A DNA stretch of 64,000 nucleotides from Phycisphaerales bacterium (GTDB taxonomy: Bacteria > Planctomycetota > Phycisphaerae > Phycisphaerales > SM1A02), in NCBI GenBank assembly GCA_029242715.1, contig JAQWTL010000012.1, positions 1-64,000 on the forward strand, read 5' to 3'. The notes beneath the pieces were generated by a model. It ran no database searches. It had not been told where the DNA came from and saw nothing but the letters and a program-made list of their open reading frames with translations. Position numbers and translations under genes: made by a program. This document shows positions 44,799-53,785 of this stretch, piece after piece (within the stretch, counting starts at the first letter, position 1; each line of letters opens with the position of its first letter).

Positions 44799-45692
44799 TT
44801 GATCCCTGGACAGGTACAGCAGGACTACACGGTGCGATTGGAGTCCTTCGAGGGCCCATTGGATCTGCTGCTCTTTCTCGTGCGGCGTTCCGAGGTCGAC
44901 CTGCAGGATATTCCAATTGCTGAGATCACCGACCAGTACCTGGGCATGCTCGGGAATGTCGAGTCGGTGGATGTCGAGCTCGCAGGTGAGTTCCTGGTGA
45001 TGGCAGCCACCCTGGTTGAAATCAAATCACGCACGATTGCTCCCAAGGAAACTGTTGAAGGTGAGGACGACGCAACTGCTCCTGAGGATCCAATTGATCC
45101 TCGTGCCGACCTTATTCGACAACTGCTTCGATTCCAGCGGATCCGCCTTGCAGCCGAACGTTTGGAAGATGGTCGTGTTCTCTTCCAGAGACAACTCGTT
45201 GTACGAGTTGGCAGCGACCTGGAGGACAAATCCCAGATTGAAACAGGTCTCGATCTTGAAGATGTGCATGTCATGGATCTTGCAGAGGCCTATGAGCGGA
45301 TTGCCAGTGCCATCAATTTCGATGCAATCGGCGATCATCGTGTGGCGATAGATGACACGCCCATCGCACTGCATCAAGCAGATCTTGTCGATCAACTGAC
45401 ACGTCGCTCAGGTCAGGCGCTCAATCTTCAGGACATCTTTGCTGGGCGCAAGGCAAGTCACCGTGTGGGATTGTTCCTTGCGACACTTGAATTGATCAGG
45501 ATGCGAAAGGTGGACTTCCTGCAGGAAGACGAGGGGCCTATCAGGTTGACGTTACGGCCCGTTGAGGATCATGAGCGTTTCGTGCTTGAAGGTGATGAGG
45601 ATCTTGAAGATCAGGCGATGGAGGAGCAGATCATCGAGCCAGTCTTCAAGAACGGGTCTGATCAAGACCAACAGCATGACGAAGGGCCTTGA
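44799..45692 (+). CDS. scpA: Segregation and condensation protein A
   Basis: The kleisin subunit of the bacterial condensin complex Smc-ScpAB. The 297-aa protein has the N-terminal signature RLESFEGPLDLLLFLVRRSE, an AEITDQYLGML helix, VELAGEFLVMAATLVEIKS, and a C-terminal winged helix (FLATLELIRMRKVDFLQ). Start is TTG 44799, supported by a strong SD. scpB, often adjacent, is not here; the next gene is the convergent pseudouridine synthase, with which the 3' end overlaps by 47 bp. Confidence 0.93.
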   Translation: MIPGQVQQDYTVRLESFEGPLDLLLFLVRRSEVDLQDIPIAEITDQYLGMLGNVESVDVELAGEFLVMAATLVEIKSRTIAPKETVEGEDDATAPEDPIDPRADLIRQLLRFQRIRLAAERLEDGRVLFQRQLVVRVGSDLEDKSQIETGLDLEDVHVMDLAEAYERIASAINFDAIGDHRVAIDDTPIALHQADLVDQLTRRSGQALNLQDIFAGRKASHRVGLFLATLELIRMRKVDFLQEDEGPIRLTLRPVEDHERFVLEGDEDLEDQAMEEQIIEPVFKNGSDQDQQHDEGP

Positions 45693-46482
45693 GCTCTGAA
45701 ATCGTCAGATCTCGCCACTGACCAGGCTGTAGCCCTCGCAGATTCAGTGTGCCCATGGCAGTTCGTTGCAGTCGTTTGACCGGGAATCCCAGTCGAGCAA
45801 GCATTCGACGCACCTGCCGGTTGCGGCCTTCACGAAGCACAAGCCGAAGGCGGGTGCGATCCCGGTCGCGTCTGAGCACCTGCAGACGTTCGGCAGATGC
45901 ACGTTTGGCTGAATGGCGGCCATCAGACAGAAAGATGCCACGTCGAAGTCTTGCCAGATCAGATTCCTCGACTCGGCCACGAACACTGATTTCGTAGGTT
46001 CTTCCAACCTCATGGGATGGATGCGTGAGGCGTTGTGCCAGAATGCCATCATCAGTGAGCAGCAGGAGTCCGGAACTTTCCCTGTCAAGCCGACCAACTG
46101 GAAAGAGTCTGGCGCGGGATGGATGATTGACCAGGTCAATGGCCCGTGTGCGACCCTCTGGATCATCATTGGTGCAGAGCGTTCCACGCGGCTTGAAAAG
46201 CATTACGTAGACGTGCTTCGTTGGTCGGTGGATTGGTTTGCCGCGGACAGTGATCCGATCATGAACGGGATCAACCCAGGCGGGCAGGTCTGCAACAAGA
46301 TGTCCATTGACACGAACGATGCCTTCGGCGATCAGTTCCTCACAGCTGCGGCGTGAACCCAGGCCCGCGCTGGCGAGGACCTTCTGGATGCGTTCTCCGC
46401 GTGAAGCATCGCGAAAATCATGCTCTGCCCCCGGCGATTTGCCGGGGTCATCTTTGGGTTCAGTGCTCCAGCCTGCTGTCAC
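45646..46482 (-). CDS. RsuA/RluB-family pseudouridine synthase
   Basis: Modifies uridine in rRNA. About 278 aa: an S4 RNA-binding domain (RIQKVLASAGLGSRRSCEEL, then VRVNGHLV), the catalytic Asp in GRLDRESSGLLLLTDDG, and the C-terminal GRNRQVRRMLARLGFPVKRL block. RluB/RluF/RsuA cannot be separated by eye, so no symbol is given. The open frame continues upstream to 47010, but that part has no homology and overlaps the YihY gene. GTG 46482 with GGAG eight bases upstream is the most likely start, with moderate confidence. Confidence 0.88.
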   Translation of the reverse strand: MTAGWSTEPKDDPGKSPGAEHDFRDASRGERIQKVLASAGLGSRRSCEELIAEGIVRVNGHLVADLPAWVDPVHDRITVRGKPIHRPTKHVYVMLFKPRGTLCTNDDPEGRTRAIDLVNHPSRARLFPVGRLDRESSGLLLLTDDGILAQRLTHPSHEVGRTYEISVRGRVEESDLARLRRGIFLSDGRHSAKRASAERLQVLRRDRDRTRLRLVLREGRNRQVRRMLARLGFPVKRLQRTAMGTLNLRGLQPGQWRDLTISELKALRHAVGLDQTRS

Positions 46483-46686
46483 CGCGAAACTCCGTGTCAG
46501 GTACCATCCGATACGACGTGGGTAGAATTCAACCAACGGGCCTGTTACGAAGCCGCTGGCATGTGTACAGCGTACCTTGCAGGAGAGATTTGCGGTTGAT
46601 GTTTCTTCCCGGGGAGCCCATTGGAGTGAGTGCTTCTCTCTTGTTGATCTTTCGAGACTGGTAAGCGGGCATCCGAGGAAAATCGC

Positions 46687-47697
46687 TTGATCAGACATTC
46701 GTATCAAAGACTGCGTGCCCGAATAAGCCTGCTCATGCATCAGGTGGCTCAGGGGGTACGTCGTCGTGATCGGTTTGTTCTGTTCCTGGTGGATACCACA
46801 CGCCTTGCTGCTCGCCAGATGCGTAAAGACCGGGCCTCCATGATGGCGGCAGCGCTGACCTATCGACTGTTGTTCGCACTGGTTCCGCTCATGGTGATTG
46901 CGGCAGCGGTTCTTCAATACGTGGTGCCTAGTCAGAAGATCACTGATGCGACCCAGGAACTGGTATCCCATCTTCAATTGGATGCCATCGAGGTCCATGA
47001 CCAACGGCATGGAGTTCCTGCTGAAGAGGGTGGCAATGCAGCCTTCTCGCTTGGTTCATGGATCGTAAAAACGGCCTCAGATGCCACACGTTACGACGCT
47101 TCAGGAATCACGATCATCGGTGGAGTGGTCCTGTTGTATTCAGCGTTCAAACTCTTCCGTGAAATCGAGTTCAGTTTCAGCATCGTCAGCAGCCGTGGCA
47201 GACGGCGTATCTGGTGGCGACGATGGGGCATGTACCTGGCAGTGCTGTTGATTGGTCCGCTCGTTCTGATCGGTGGTCTGGCTTTGATCAAATGGGGTTC
47301 TGGCAGTCTGGCCGAACTGGGCGGTGGGCACAGCACTCTGGTGCATGTATGTGAGCTGATCCTGGGCTGGCTGCTGGCCTGGGGCCTGATCGTGGTTGCT
47401 TACCTGTACATTCCCGCCCAACGATTGTCATTTCTGTCGACAGCCATCGGTGCATTGGTTGCGACAGTGATCCTGCTGTCGGCGCAATGGGGATTCCGTA
47501 TCTACGTGCAAAGAGCGGTCGTGGGATCAGCGATCGGCTCACTGGGCTTGTTGCCACTGTTCCTCTTCTGGTTGTATCTCAACTGGCTGAGCCTGCTTTA
47601 CGGTCTGCAGTGTGCGGCAGTTTCAGCCAGGATCTCAAGGCTGAGAAAGAGGCGAGTGACGGAAAAACAAGTGACGGGATCCTTGCCGTCTCAATGA
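46687..47697 (+). CDS. YihY/BrkB-family membrane protein
   Basis: A 336-aa inner-membrane protein with about six TM helices and the family features: RKDRASMMAAALTYRLLFAL near residue 45, GIIGGVVLLYSAFKLFREIE-like core (here GITIIGGVVLLYSAFKLF), and the C-terminal GLLPLFLFWLYLNWLSLLYG. Members are often called RNase BN by mistake; a function as transporter is suggested but unproven. Start is TTG 46687. The 3' end overlaps the convergent DUF1570 gene by seven bases. Confidence 0.85.
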   Translation: MIRHSYQRLRARISLLMHQVAQGVRRRDRFVLFLVDTTRLAARQMRKDRASMMAAALTYRLLFALVPLMVIAAAVLQYVVPSQKITDATQELVSHLQLDAIEVHDQRHGVPAEEGGNAAFSLGSWIVKTASDATRYDASGITIIGGVVLLYSAFKLFREIEFSFSIVSSRGRRRIWWRRWGMYLAVLLIGPLVLIGGLALIKWGSGSLAELGGGHSTLVHVCELILGWLLAWGLIVVAYLYIPAQRLSFLSTAIGALVATVILLSAQWGFRIYVQRAVVGSAIGSLGLLPLFLFWLYLNWLSLLYGLQCAAVSARISRLRKRRVTEKQVTGSLPSQ

Positions 47698-48902
47698 CGC
47701 CTGGTCCGCCAGTCTCTGCCCTCAGTCGAATGCCAGCGTTTTTCAAGCGTGTCGATGTTCCCGAAGACTTCTTCGAAGAGGACAACTGGATCATCTTCCC
47801 CGTCTTCAGATGGCGGGGCTGACAGTCTCTTGAGGAATTTGGCCAGATCGGATTGACGGTATTCGTAGAGCCAGGTCAGAAGTCCATAGGACTGCGGGTA
47901 GAGGACGCTCAGCGTTTCTCTGGACTCATCGCCGTAGTTGTCTCTGCCCAGGAACTCCCGGAGGCTCATGAGTTGATCCTGGTCAAGGCAGTTGATGAAC
48001 TGGTAATCACGTTCCATGTCGAGTTGATCAGGGCCGAAGCCCCGGTTGGCATCCTTCGTTTCAAATGAAGTTGCCAAGCCTTCATGAAGCCAGACAGGCC
48101 ATTGGTCCTTGCCCGGCCAGGTATGGCAGACATGCGTGAACTGGTGAATTGATTCATGGACGGCCACTGTGGTCCTCTGTCCTTCGATCCAGATCTCGAT
48201 GTTTTCCTGTGCGTTTTTCAGTTGCTCATCCTGCCAGTCCCAGCGTGACTGGATGCGCTGTGCTTCCTCAGCAGTGAGTTCATCAAGGAAGATCTCTGAT
48301 CGCTCTTGCTCGATCATTTTCCACTGACCCTGAAGTTGGGCATGAGCCTGCTCAGCGGTTTGATGATGCTGTGGCTCATAGAAAACGATCCAGTCATACC
48401 TCGGACTGAAATAGCCGCCAGCATGTTCGAGGATGGCGCTGTCCCCTTCAGTCTTCCTTGCAAATTCAAGGAAGTCATCGTGATCATTGAAGACGATGCA
48501 GACCAGTTTCTCATCCGGTCGTGGGACCACGACATCCATCCGACGGCAGAAATTCCGGTATTCGATCCAGGATCGTGTCAGAACATTTCGGATCTGAGTG
48601 AGGGATTCCCAATCCGAGTCCGTGTAGACGACATGGCTGGAGCAGCGGTTTCTTCGGAAGTTCGAGGGGAGCAGTTTCTCGACCAATTCGATGGTGGCAT
48701 CTCCCGAGGTGGCCATTGGGAGAGGGACGCCATCGAATTCCGTTGGGAGTGAGGCCGCAGGTGGAATGGCCGGCTGGTCACTGCTTGTTCCAGAATCTTC
48801 TGAGACAGGTGTCGATTCAGCGGGGCTTGCCATGGAGGCAGGCGTTGAGCAGAGGGCGGCCAGGAGCAGGCTGATCAGGATGGCTAAGGGGCGTTTGAGC
48901 AT
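47691..48902 (-). CDS. DUF1570-type secreted putative metallopeptidase
   Basis: A 403-aa protein with a signal peptide (LAILISLLLAALCSTPASMA). A conserved zinc-binding-like helix VAVHESIHQFTHVCH (His249, Glu250, His253) is followed by PVWLHEGLATSFE, where the Glu of HEGLA is a candidate third ligand; this HExxH...E arrangement is typical of gluzincin peptidases and of DUF1570 proteins common in planctomycetes. The N-terminal half has a mixed alpha/beta domain with CIVFNDHDDFLEFA. Activity is untested. Located extracytoplasmically. Divergent from the STAS gene. Confidence 0.8.
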   Translation of the reverse strand: MLKRPLAILISLLLAALCSTPASMASPAESTPVSEDSGTSSDQPAIPPAASLPTEFDGVPLPMATSGDATIELVEKLLPSNFRRNRCSSHVVYTDSDWESLTQIRNVLTRSWIEYRNFCRRMDVVVPRPDEKLVCIVFNDHDDFLEFARKTEGDSAILEHAGGYFSPRYDWIVFYEPQHHQTAEQAHAQLQGQWKMIEQERSEIFLDELTAEEAQRIQSRWDWQDEQLKNAQENIEIWIEGQRTTVAVHESIHQFTHVCHTWPGKDQWPVWLHEGLATSFETKDANRGFGPDQLDMERDYQFINCLDQDQLMSLREFLGRDNYGDESRETLSVLYPQSYGLLTWLYEYRQSDLAKFLKRLSAPPSEDGEDDPVVLFEEVFGNIDTLEKRWHSTEGRDWRTRRH

Positions 48903-49003
48903 GTTCTCTAGACAGTAACGGCAGAACAGGGGGAGTGATTTCCCGAATGTTCCGATTCTGACGGTTCCGAGCCGTCTTGGGGGCCCTCAAGGTGGAATTG
49001 GTG

Positions 49004-49075
49004 GGGTTCTGCAGTGAAGTCGGGTCCCAAGGGCGTCGATGCCTCGGTGGGCCAAGGGCCCAGGACTGTGAACCC
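49004..49075 (+). other. Possible structured leader of the STAS-nuoB transcript
   Basis: GGGTTC (49004-49009) pairs with GAACCC (49070-49075), extended by GCAGT/ACTGT inside, closing a 72-base element. An inner hairpin TGGGCC-AAG-GGCCCA lies near 49048-49062. It ends about 21 bases before the STAS-domain start codon. No RNA family was recognised. Confidence 0.35.
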
Positions 49076-49096
49076 GTTCGTGGAGGGAATTTAAAG

Positions 49097-49471
49097 ATGT
49101 TGACGCCAGTAAAAGCAATGAAATCCTGCCAATTGCAACAAGGGCTTCTCAAGGTGAGGCCAACCGGTCCACGGTTGGGTGACCGAGAAGCCTCCCGTCT
49201 TACTTCAAAGGTGGGGGCCATCATGCGTGAGCGTGGCCGAAGTGTAAAAAGGCTGGAACTGGACCTCTCAGAGGTCTACACCATGTCCATTACCGCATTG
49301 GGCATGTGCCTGGAATTCGAGCGTATGGCCAAGGCACAGAATGTGCCACTGGTTCTGCATGACGTGAGCGAGCCGATTTGCGAGGTTCTTCAGCTGCTCC
49401 GGCTGGATCGGCTTCTGGGGGGAATTCCCCGGCCCCGTCCCTGGTCGCTTCGGCGACGTCGTGCAGCCTGA
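49097..49471 (+). CDS. STAS-domain protein (anti-anti-sigma-like)
   Basis: A 124-aa protein with the STAS fold of SpoIIAA-type antagonists: KRLELDLSEVYTMSITALG, then LEFERMAKAQNVPLVLHDVS, and EVLQLLRLDRLL. In the classical DSSG phosphorylation motif the two serines are replaced by Ile-Thr here, leaving Thr as the only possible acceptor at that spot. No partner kinase or sigma gene is nearby. ATG 49097 has GGAGG ten bases upstream; the longer ORF to 48977 lacks support. It precedes nuoB by 50 bp. Confidence 0.75.
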   Translation: MLTPVKAMKSCQLQQGLLKVRPTGPRLGDREASRLTSKVGAIMRERGRSVKRLELDLSEVYTMSITALGMCLEFERMAKAQNVPLVLHDVSEPICEVLQLLRLDRLLGGIPRPRPWSLRRRRAA

Positions 49472-49521
49472 GTGAGGATCCTTGGATTCCCAGTAGCCCT
49501 TTGGTGGAATGAGTGGATACC

Positions 49522-50136
49522 ATGGACATCAAGGTGAAGCGGGTGCTTCGCCGGGAGTTCCAGGCCATGGGTCTTGAAGCAGCCATTCCAGTTGACGGTT
49601 ACCTGACGACACAATTGAGTCGTGTGATCAACTGGGCACGTCGTTCGGCACTCTGGCCAATGCCCTTTGCCACAGCATGCTGTGGGATCGAACTGATGGC
49701 TACGGCCTCCAGTCGTTACGACCTGGCTCGGTTTGGTGCGGAAGTTTTTCGATTCAGCCCCCGCCAGGCGGACCTGATGATCGTGGCAGGACGTGTGAGT
49801 GTGAAGATGCTCCCGGTGCTTCAGCACATTTACCAACAGATGTGTGAGCCCAAGTGGGTGATCTCCATGGGCGCCTGTGCTTCAACAGGTGGCGTGTTCG
49901 ATACCTATGCGGTTGTCCAGGGAGTGGACCAGTTCCTCCCGGTCGACGTCTATGTTCCAGGATGCCCGCCAAGGCCTGAGATGCTCATGGAGGGCGTCAT
50001 GGCCATTCAGCGGCTCATTGATGACGACAACATCCCAACGGATGGTGGTGGCAAGAGGGTTCCATTGTCATTGGCTCTTGAGCCAACGCATTACCCTTCA
50101 CCTCAGCCTCAGGATGTCAGCATCGGGGCGACTTAG
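49522..50136 (+). CDS. nuoB: NADH-quinone oxidoreductase subunit B
   Basis: The PSST subunit of complex I that holds cluster N2 close to quinone. The 204-aa protein has [22 protein letters not shown] (shown as two parts, [13 protein letters not shown] and ATACCGIEL), with tandem Cys, then [13 protein letters not shown] and VPGCPPRPE, giving the four N2 ligands. ATG 49522 was chosen over GTG 49513. Not beside other nuo genes. Confidence 0.96.
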   Translation: MDIKVKRVLRREFQAMGLEAAIPVDGYLTTQLSRVINWARRSALWPMPFATACCGIELMATASSRYDLARFGAEVFRFSPRQADLMIVAGRVSVKMLPVLQHIYQQMCEPKWVISMGACASTGGVFDTYAVVQGVDQFLPVDVYVPGCPPRPEMLMEGVMAIQRLIDDDNIPTDGGGKRVPLSLALEPTHYPSPQPQDVSIGAT

Positions 50137-50147
50137 TCGTTGTTATC

Positions 50148-51734
50148 TCAGTGACGGAAACTGCGAATGCCTGTCAGCAGGCACGTGGCATCATGCCTGT
50201 TGCAAGCCTCGAGTGTGTCTTCATCCCGCTTGGAGCCACCAGGCTGGACGAGGCAACGGATGCCAGCTGCCAGCAGGATCTCTGGCCCATCAGGGAAAGG
50301 GAAGAAGGCGTCTGATGCTGCAACGGCATCATTGCAATCACCAATGGAATCACCAGATTTCTCTACAGCCAATCTGCACGCAGTCACTCGATCCACTTGT
50401 CCAGAGCCAACCCCCAGCAGTCTGCTGCCGCCAGCGATGGCGATGGCATTTGAAGTGAGATGCTTGGCGATTGTCCAGGCAATGATGGCATTGGTTGACA
50501 TGGTGCTGTCGGGTGCGTTTCCAACAGCAACTTGCCATCGATCGGGAGTGGCCAGTTGTCGATCCCTGTCCTGAACAAGAAGTCCACCGCCAATTGACCG
50601 GATGTTCCAGGCGTTTTCCGGTTGGCTCGTGATGTCAGCCACTTCCAGCAACCGAACGTTGGGCCATCTTGATGACAACTGTGAAATGGCATCGGCATCA
50701 AATCCCGGGGCGATGATGACCTCGAGGAATCGAGCGGTGCCGGTGATGGATGAAGCCGTCGTGGCATCGACAGAATCGGTCATTGCGAGGATGCCACCGT
50801 AGGCTGCCAGGGGATCGCCTTCATGTGCAGCTTCAAAGGCATTTGAGGGGGTGTCTGCAATGGCAGCCCCACATGGGTTGGTGTGCTTGACAACCACTGC
50901 AGTGCTGCGGCCCGTTGCCAGATGAAGGTCGCGGCATGTTTCAAGGGCTGCGGCGGCATCATTGATGTTGTTGAAGCTCAGCGGTTTGCCGGAGTGCTGC
51001 ATGGCGGATGCAATGCCTGCTTCCTGGCTCGTCGGATCGATATAGAGGGCCGCGTTCTGATGTGGGTTCTCGCCATAGCGGAGCAATTGTTCTCGTGTGG
51101 CTTCCAGTTCGACCGCCTCTGGCATGCTGTCACCCGTCGAGCGGCTCATCCACGCAGTGATGGCGGAGTCATATCGGGCGGTCCTTGCAAAGGCTGCTGC
51201 TGCAAGGGATCTGCGAAGGTCATGAGTGGTGCAGCCCTCATTTGAGTTGAGTTCGCTGATCACACGGTCGTACTGTGCGGGAGAAGTCACGACGCATACG
51301 GATTCGTGGTTCTTGGCAGCAGATCGGACCATCGAGGGGCCGCCAATATCAATCTGCTCGATTGCCTCCATGTCCTTGATCCCTTCCTTCTGCACAGTGC
51401 GTTCAAAGGGGTACAGGTTGATGCAGGCCAGATCGATGGGCTTGATGCCATGGGACTCCATGGCCTCTACATGCGAAGACACGCTGCGGCGTGCCAGGAG
51501 GCCGCCGTGTATCGAAGGGTGGAGGGTCTTGACCCGGCCATCCATGATCTCGGGAAAGCCTGTGACATCCGACACGTCCTGGACAGGAACATCGGCATCC
51601 CGGAGCGCCTTGGCAGTGCCGCCTGTCGAGATGAGCTCGACGCCTTGCTTGACCAAAGCCTTGGCGAATGGAACAAGATCGGATTTGTCGCTGACGGATA
51701 GCAGGGCACGCCTGACCGGAACAAGATCGGACAT
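50148..51734 (-). CDS. purH: Bifunctional AICAR transformylase/IMP cyclohydrolase
   Basis: The last two steps of de novo purine synthesis. The 528-aa protein has the IMP cyclohydrolase domain (RRALLSVSDKSDLVPFAKAL, ISTGGTAKAL, GRVKTLHPSIHGGLLA) and the transformylase domain with LRYGENPHQNAALY and VKHTNPCGAAIA (catalytic Lys-His). Usual length. AAGGAG lies eight bases before the ATG. Confidence 0.97.
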   Translation of the reverse strand: MSDLVPVRRALLSVSDKSDLVPFAKALVKQGVELISTGGTAKALRDADVPVQDVSDVTGFPEIMDGRVKTLHPSIHGGLLARRSVSSHVEAMESHGIKPIDLACINLYPFERTVQKEGIKDMEAIEQIDIGGPSMVRSAAKNHESVCVVTSPAQYDRVISELNSNEGCTTHDLRRSLAAAAFARTARYDSAITAWMSRSTGDSMPEAVELEATREQLLRYGENPHQNAALYIDPTSQEAGIASAMQHSGKPLSFNNINDAAAALETCRDLHLATGRSTAVVVKHTNPCGAAIADTPSNAFEAAHEGDPLAAYGGILAMTDSVDATTASSITGTARFLEVIIAPGFDADAISQLSSRWPNVRLLEVADITSQPENAWNIRSIGGGLLVQDRDRQLATPDRWQVAVGNAPDSTMSTNAIIAWTIAKHLTSNAIAIAGGSRLLGVGSGQVDRVTACRLAVEKSGDSIGDCNDAVAASDAFFPFPDGPEILLAAGIRCLVQPGGSKRDEDTLEACNRHDATCLLTGIRSFRH

Positions 51735-51769
51735 TCCCTGATCTCCTTGGGCACAGTTCTGGGTTGGTA

Positions 51770-52993
51770 TCAGTTCGTGAGCGGGATGAGGCAGTCCAGG
51801 CGACCGCGTTCATCGAAGGTATAGAGACGACCCTCTCTGACCTTGTCCGTGATGATCATGGTAACGGTGTCCAGCACCAGGGTTTTCTCTACGGTGCCTG
51901 TGGAAGCACTCACCAGGCACATCTGCCGGGTTTCAGGATCCCAGGTGATGAGGTTGTTGCCTCGAGTAGTGATAACCGAGCCCGTCACCTCGGCTGTGAT
52001 CCATTTTCGCAGACCATCAAAGCGATTGACGGGAAGCGATTCGTAGCAGGCCAGGCCATGGCCAGGCACCTGCTGGTAGACATTGGAGCCCAGGGGCGTT
52101 GGCGAAGAAGTCAAAGGACTTTCTGTCAGCGCTCTCCAAAGGACGCTTCCATTGGTCAGGCTGAATGCTCGCAGATACTGATCAACGCATGCCACGTAGA
52201 TGGCACTTGCGTTCTGGGTATCGAGGCCTGGTTTCGCAACAACGGTATCCAGCAGTTTCTGGTGCCATTGCATGGATACGGTTTCGGCATTGATCGCGAC
52301 AATCTCGCCACTGGCCGCAATTCCGATGATCGTGTTATTGATGAGCTCGGGTGCCAGGCTGATGTTCTCGCCGATCTTGTATGCCTTGAAGGCAAAGCCG
52401 ATGTCAAAGGTGTGCCAGACGAGTTCGCCTGCTATGGACCCGTAGATGATGTGGTCTCCATGTACAACACCAGCTGTGTTTGCAAGCCATTGAAGTCGCT
52501 GAATCGGGGACTCTGACTTGCCACTTGCCAGGATTCCATTTGTGGAATCAAGTGACATGATGCTGCCATCGCGAATGACATAGACACGTTTCTGTTTAGG
52601 TAGATAATTGACACCGTGAACATTGTCGCCCGGGCTGCCAACGGTGGCGGTCCAGAGTGATGTTCCGTTGTCAGTTGTGATTCGGTGCAGAAGATTTTCA
52701 TCCGACAGTGTGAAAATCGAATCATCCGTTGGGATGATCTTGGTCAGGTTTCGATCGGGTTGAGGGGATTGCCATCCAATCCTGAAGCCCAGGGATCTCG
52801 CCTTCCTTGGCCCAATGGCATATTCCAATTCAAGCTTCTGCAGCACGAGATCTTCTTGCCGTGGGCTTGGTGCCGCTGGCGATGAAGCGGTTGAGCTCTT
52901 CTGGGTGGTCTTGCAACTCGTCAGGCACATGGGCATGAGCAAGAAGCAAGCCAGGAGGAGGATGGATCCGATGCGTTTCGCAGCGGTGGGCAT
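51770..52993 (-). CDS. PQQ-like beta-propeller lipoprotein
   Basis: A 407-aa protein with a lipoprotein signal (ILLLACFLLMPMCLTSC, lipobox LTSC) and a propeller of PQQ/WD-like blades, for example NGTSLWTATVGSPG, NAETVSMQWHQKLLDTVV and LTNGSVLWRALTESP. BamB has a similar fold, but this could also be a quinoprotein-like sensor; no catalytic residue is visible. Co-directional with purH, 35 bp upstream of it. Confidence 0.7.
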   Translation of the reverse strand: MPTAAKRIGSILLLACFLLMPMCLTSCKTTQKSSTASSPAAPSPRQEDLVLQKLELEYAIGPRKARSLGFRIGWQSPQPDRNLTKIIPTDDSIFTLSDENLLHRITTDNGTSLWTATVGSPGDNVHGVNYLPKQKRVYVIRDGSIMSLDSTNGILASGKSESPIQRLQWLANTAGVVHGDHIIYGSIAGELVWHTFDIGFAFKAYKIGENISLAPELINNTIIGIAASGEIVAINAETVSMQWHQKLLDTVVAKPGLDTQNASAIYVACVDQYLRAFSLTNGSVLWRALTESPLTSSPTPLGSNVYQQVPGHGLACYESLPVNRFDGLRKWITAEVTGSVITTRGNNLITWDPETRQMCLVSASTGTVEKTLVLDTVTMIITDKVREGRLYTFDERGRLDCLIPLTN

Positions 52994-53146
52994 TGGTCAA
53001 GTCTCCAAGCAACTCAAGGGCCTGTCCGGGCTTGTCCATGCCCGGGTGGGGGTGAAGTATTGCAGTATAGATGGCCCCTCGGCCCGGCGGGTGTGAGGGG
53101 AAGAATGGCCTGCCCCAAGCGGCATGACATGGCTACAGTGGTGGTC

Positions 53147-53785
53147 ATGTTCACCGGGCTGGTTCAAGCCGTTGGCCGAGTGGTGTCTGCTCAGGAGGAG
53201 CCCTCCGGGGGGATGTCGCTGCGGATTCAGGCTCCAGCCTTCACGGCCTGCCCAGTGCGGGGGGACTCAATAGCCGTCAATGGTTGTTGCCTGACGGTGA
53301 CTCGCTTCGAGCAGGCATCGGATGGGGCCTTCCTCATGGGCTTTGATCTTGTTCAGCAGACGGTGGATATGACGACCCTCTCTGCTTGCCAGGAGAATGA
53401 CCAGGTCAATCTGGAGTGTGCAGCAACGCCTTCCACTTTGCTCGGTGGTCATATCGTCCAAGGGCACGTTGATGGGGTAGGGGCAGTGCGATCGGTGCAG
53501 AAGACGCCTGGTGATGTCAGGCTGTCCATCGAGGTAGCCGGTGATCTTGCTGAACTGATCGTGCCCCAGGGTTCGATCACAGTTGCGGGTGTTTCACTGA
53601 CGGTGGCAGATGTTTCAGAGACTGTCTTTCAGGTGGCACTCATTCCTGCAACCCTCGAGGGCACGAATCTGGGACTCTTGAAAGAGGGTGATCCGGTGAA
53701 CATCGAAACCGATATTCTCCTGCGTTCCATGCGGCATCTTCTTGCTGCTCGTGGGCTTCTTGGTGATGCCGACGCAGATATCTAG
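53147..53785 (+). CDS. ribE: Riboflavin synthase alpha chain
   Basis: Dismutates two 6,7-dimethyl-8-ribityllumazines to riboflavin. The 212-aa protein starts MFTGLVQAVG, the universal N-terminus, and shows the two lumazine-binding repeats: DSIAVNGCCLTVT with LGGHIVQGHVDGVG, then GSITVAGVSLTVADVS. ATG 53147 was chosen over an ORF start 87 bases upstream. Its stop codon overlaps the stop of the convergent DUF192 gene at CTAG. Confidence 0.96.
   Translation: MFTGLVQAVGRVVSAQEEPSGGMSLRIQAPAFTACPVRGDSIAVNGCCLTVTRFEQASDGAFLMGFDLVQQTVDMTTLSACQENDQVNLECAATPSTLLGGHIVQGHVDGVGAVRSVQKTPGDVRLSIEVAGDLAELIVPQGSITVAGVSLTVADVSETVFQVALIPATLEGTNLGLLKEGDPVNIETDILLRSMRHLLAARGLLGDADADI

Noticed and set aside
46483-47010. 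N-terminal extension of the pseudouridine synthase frame
   Set aside because: It overlaps the YihY gene, has no S4-type or other homology, and a GTG with an SD exists at 46482.
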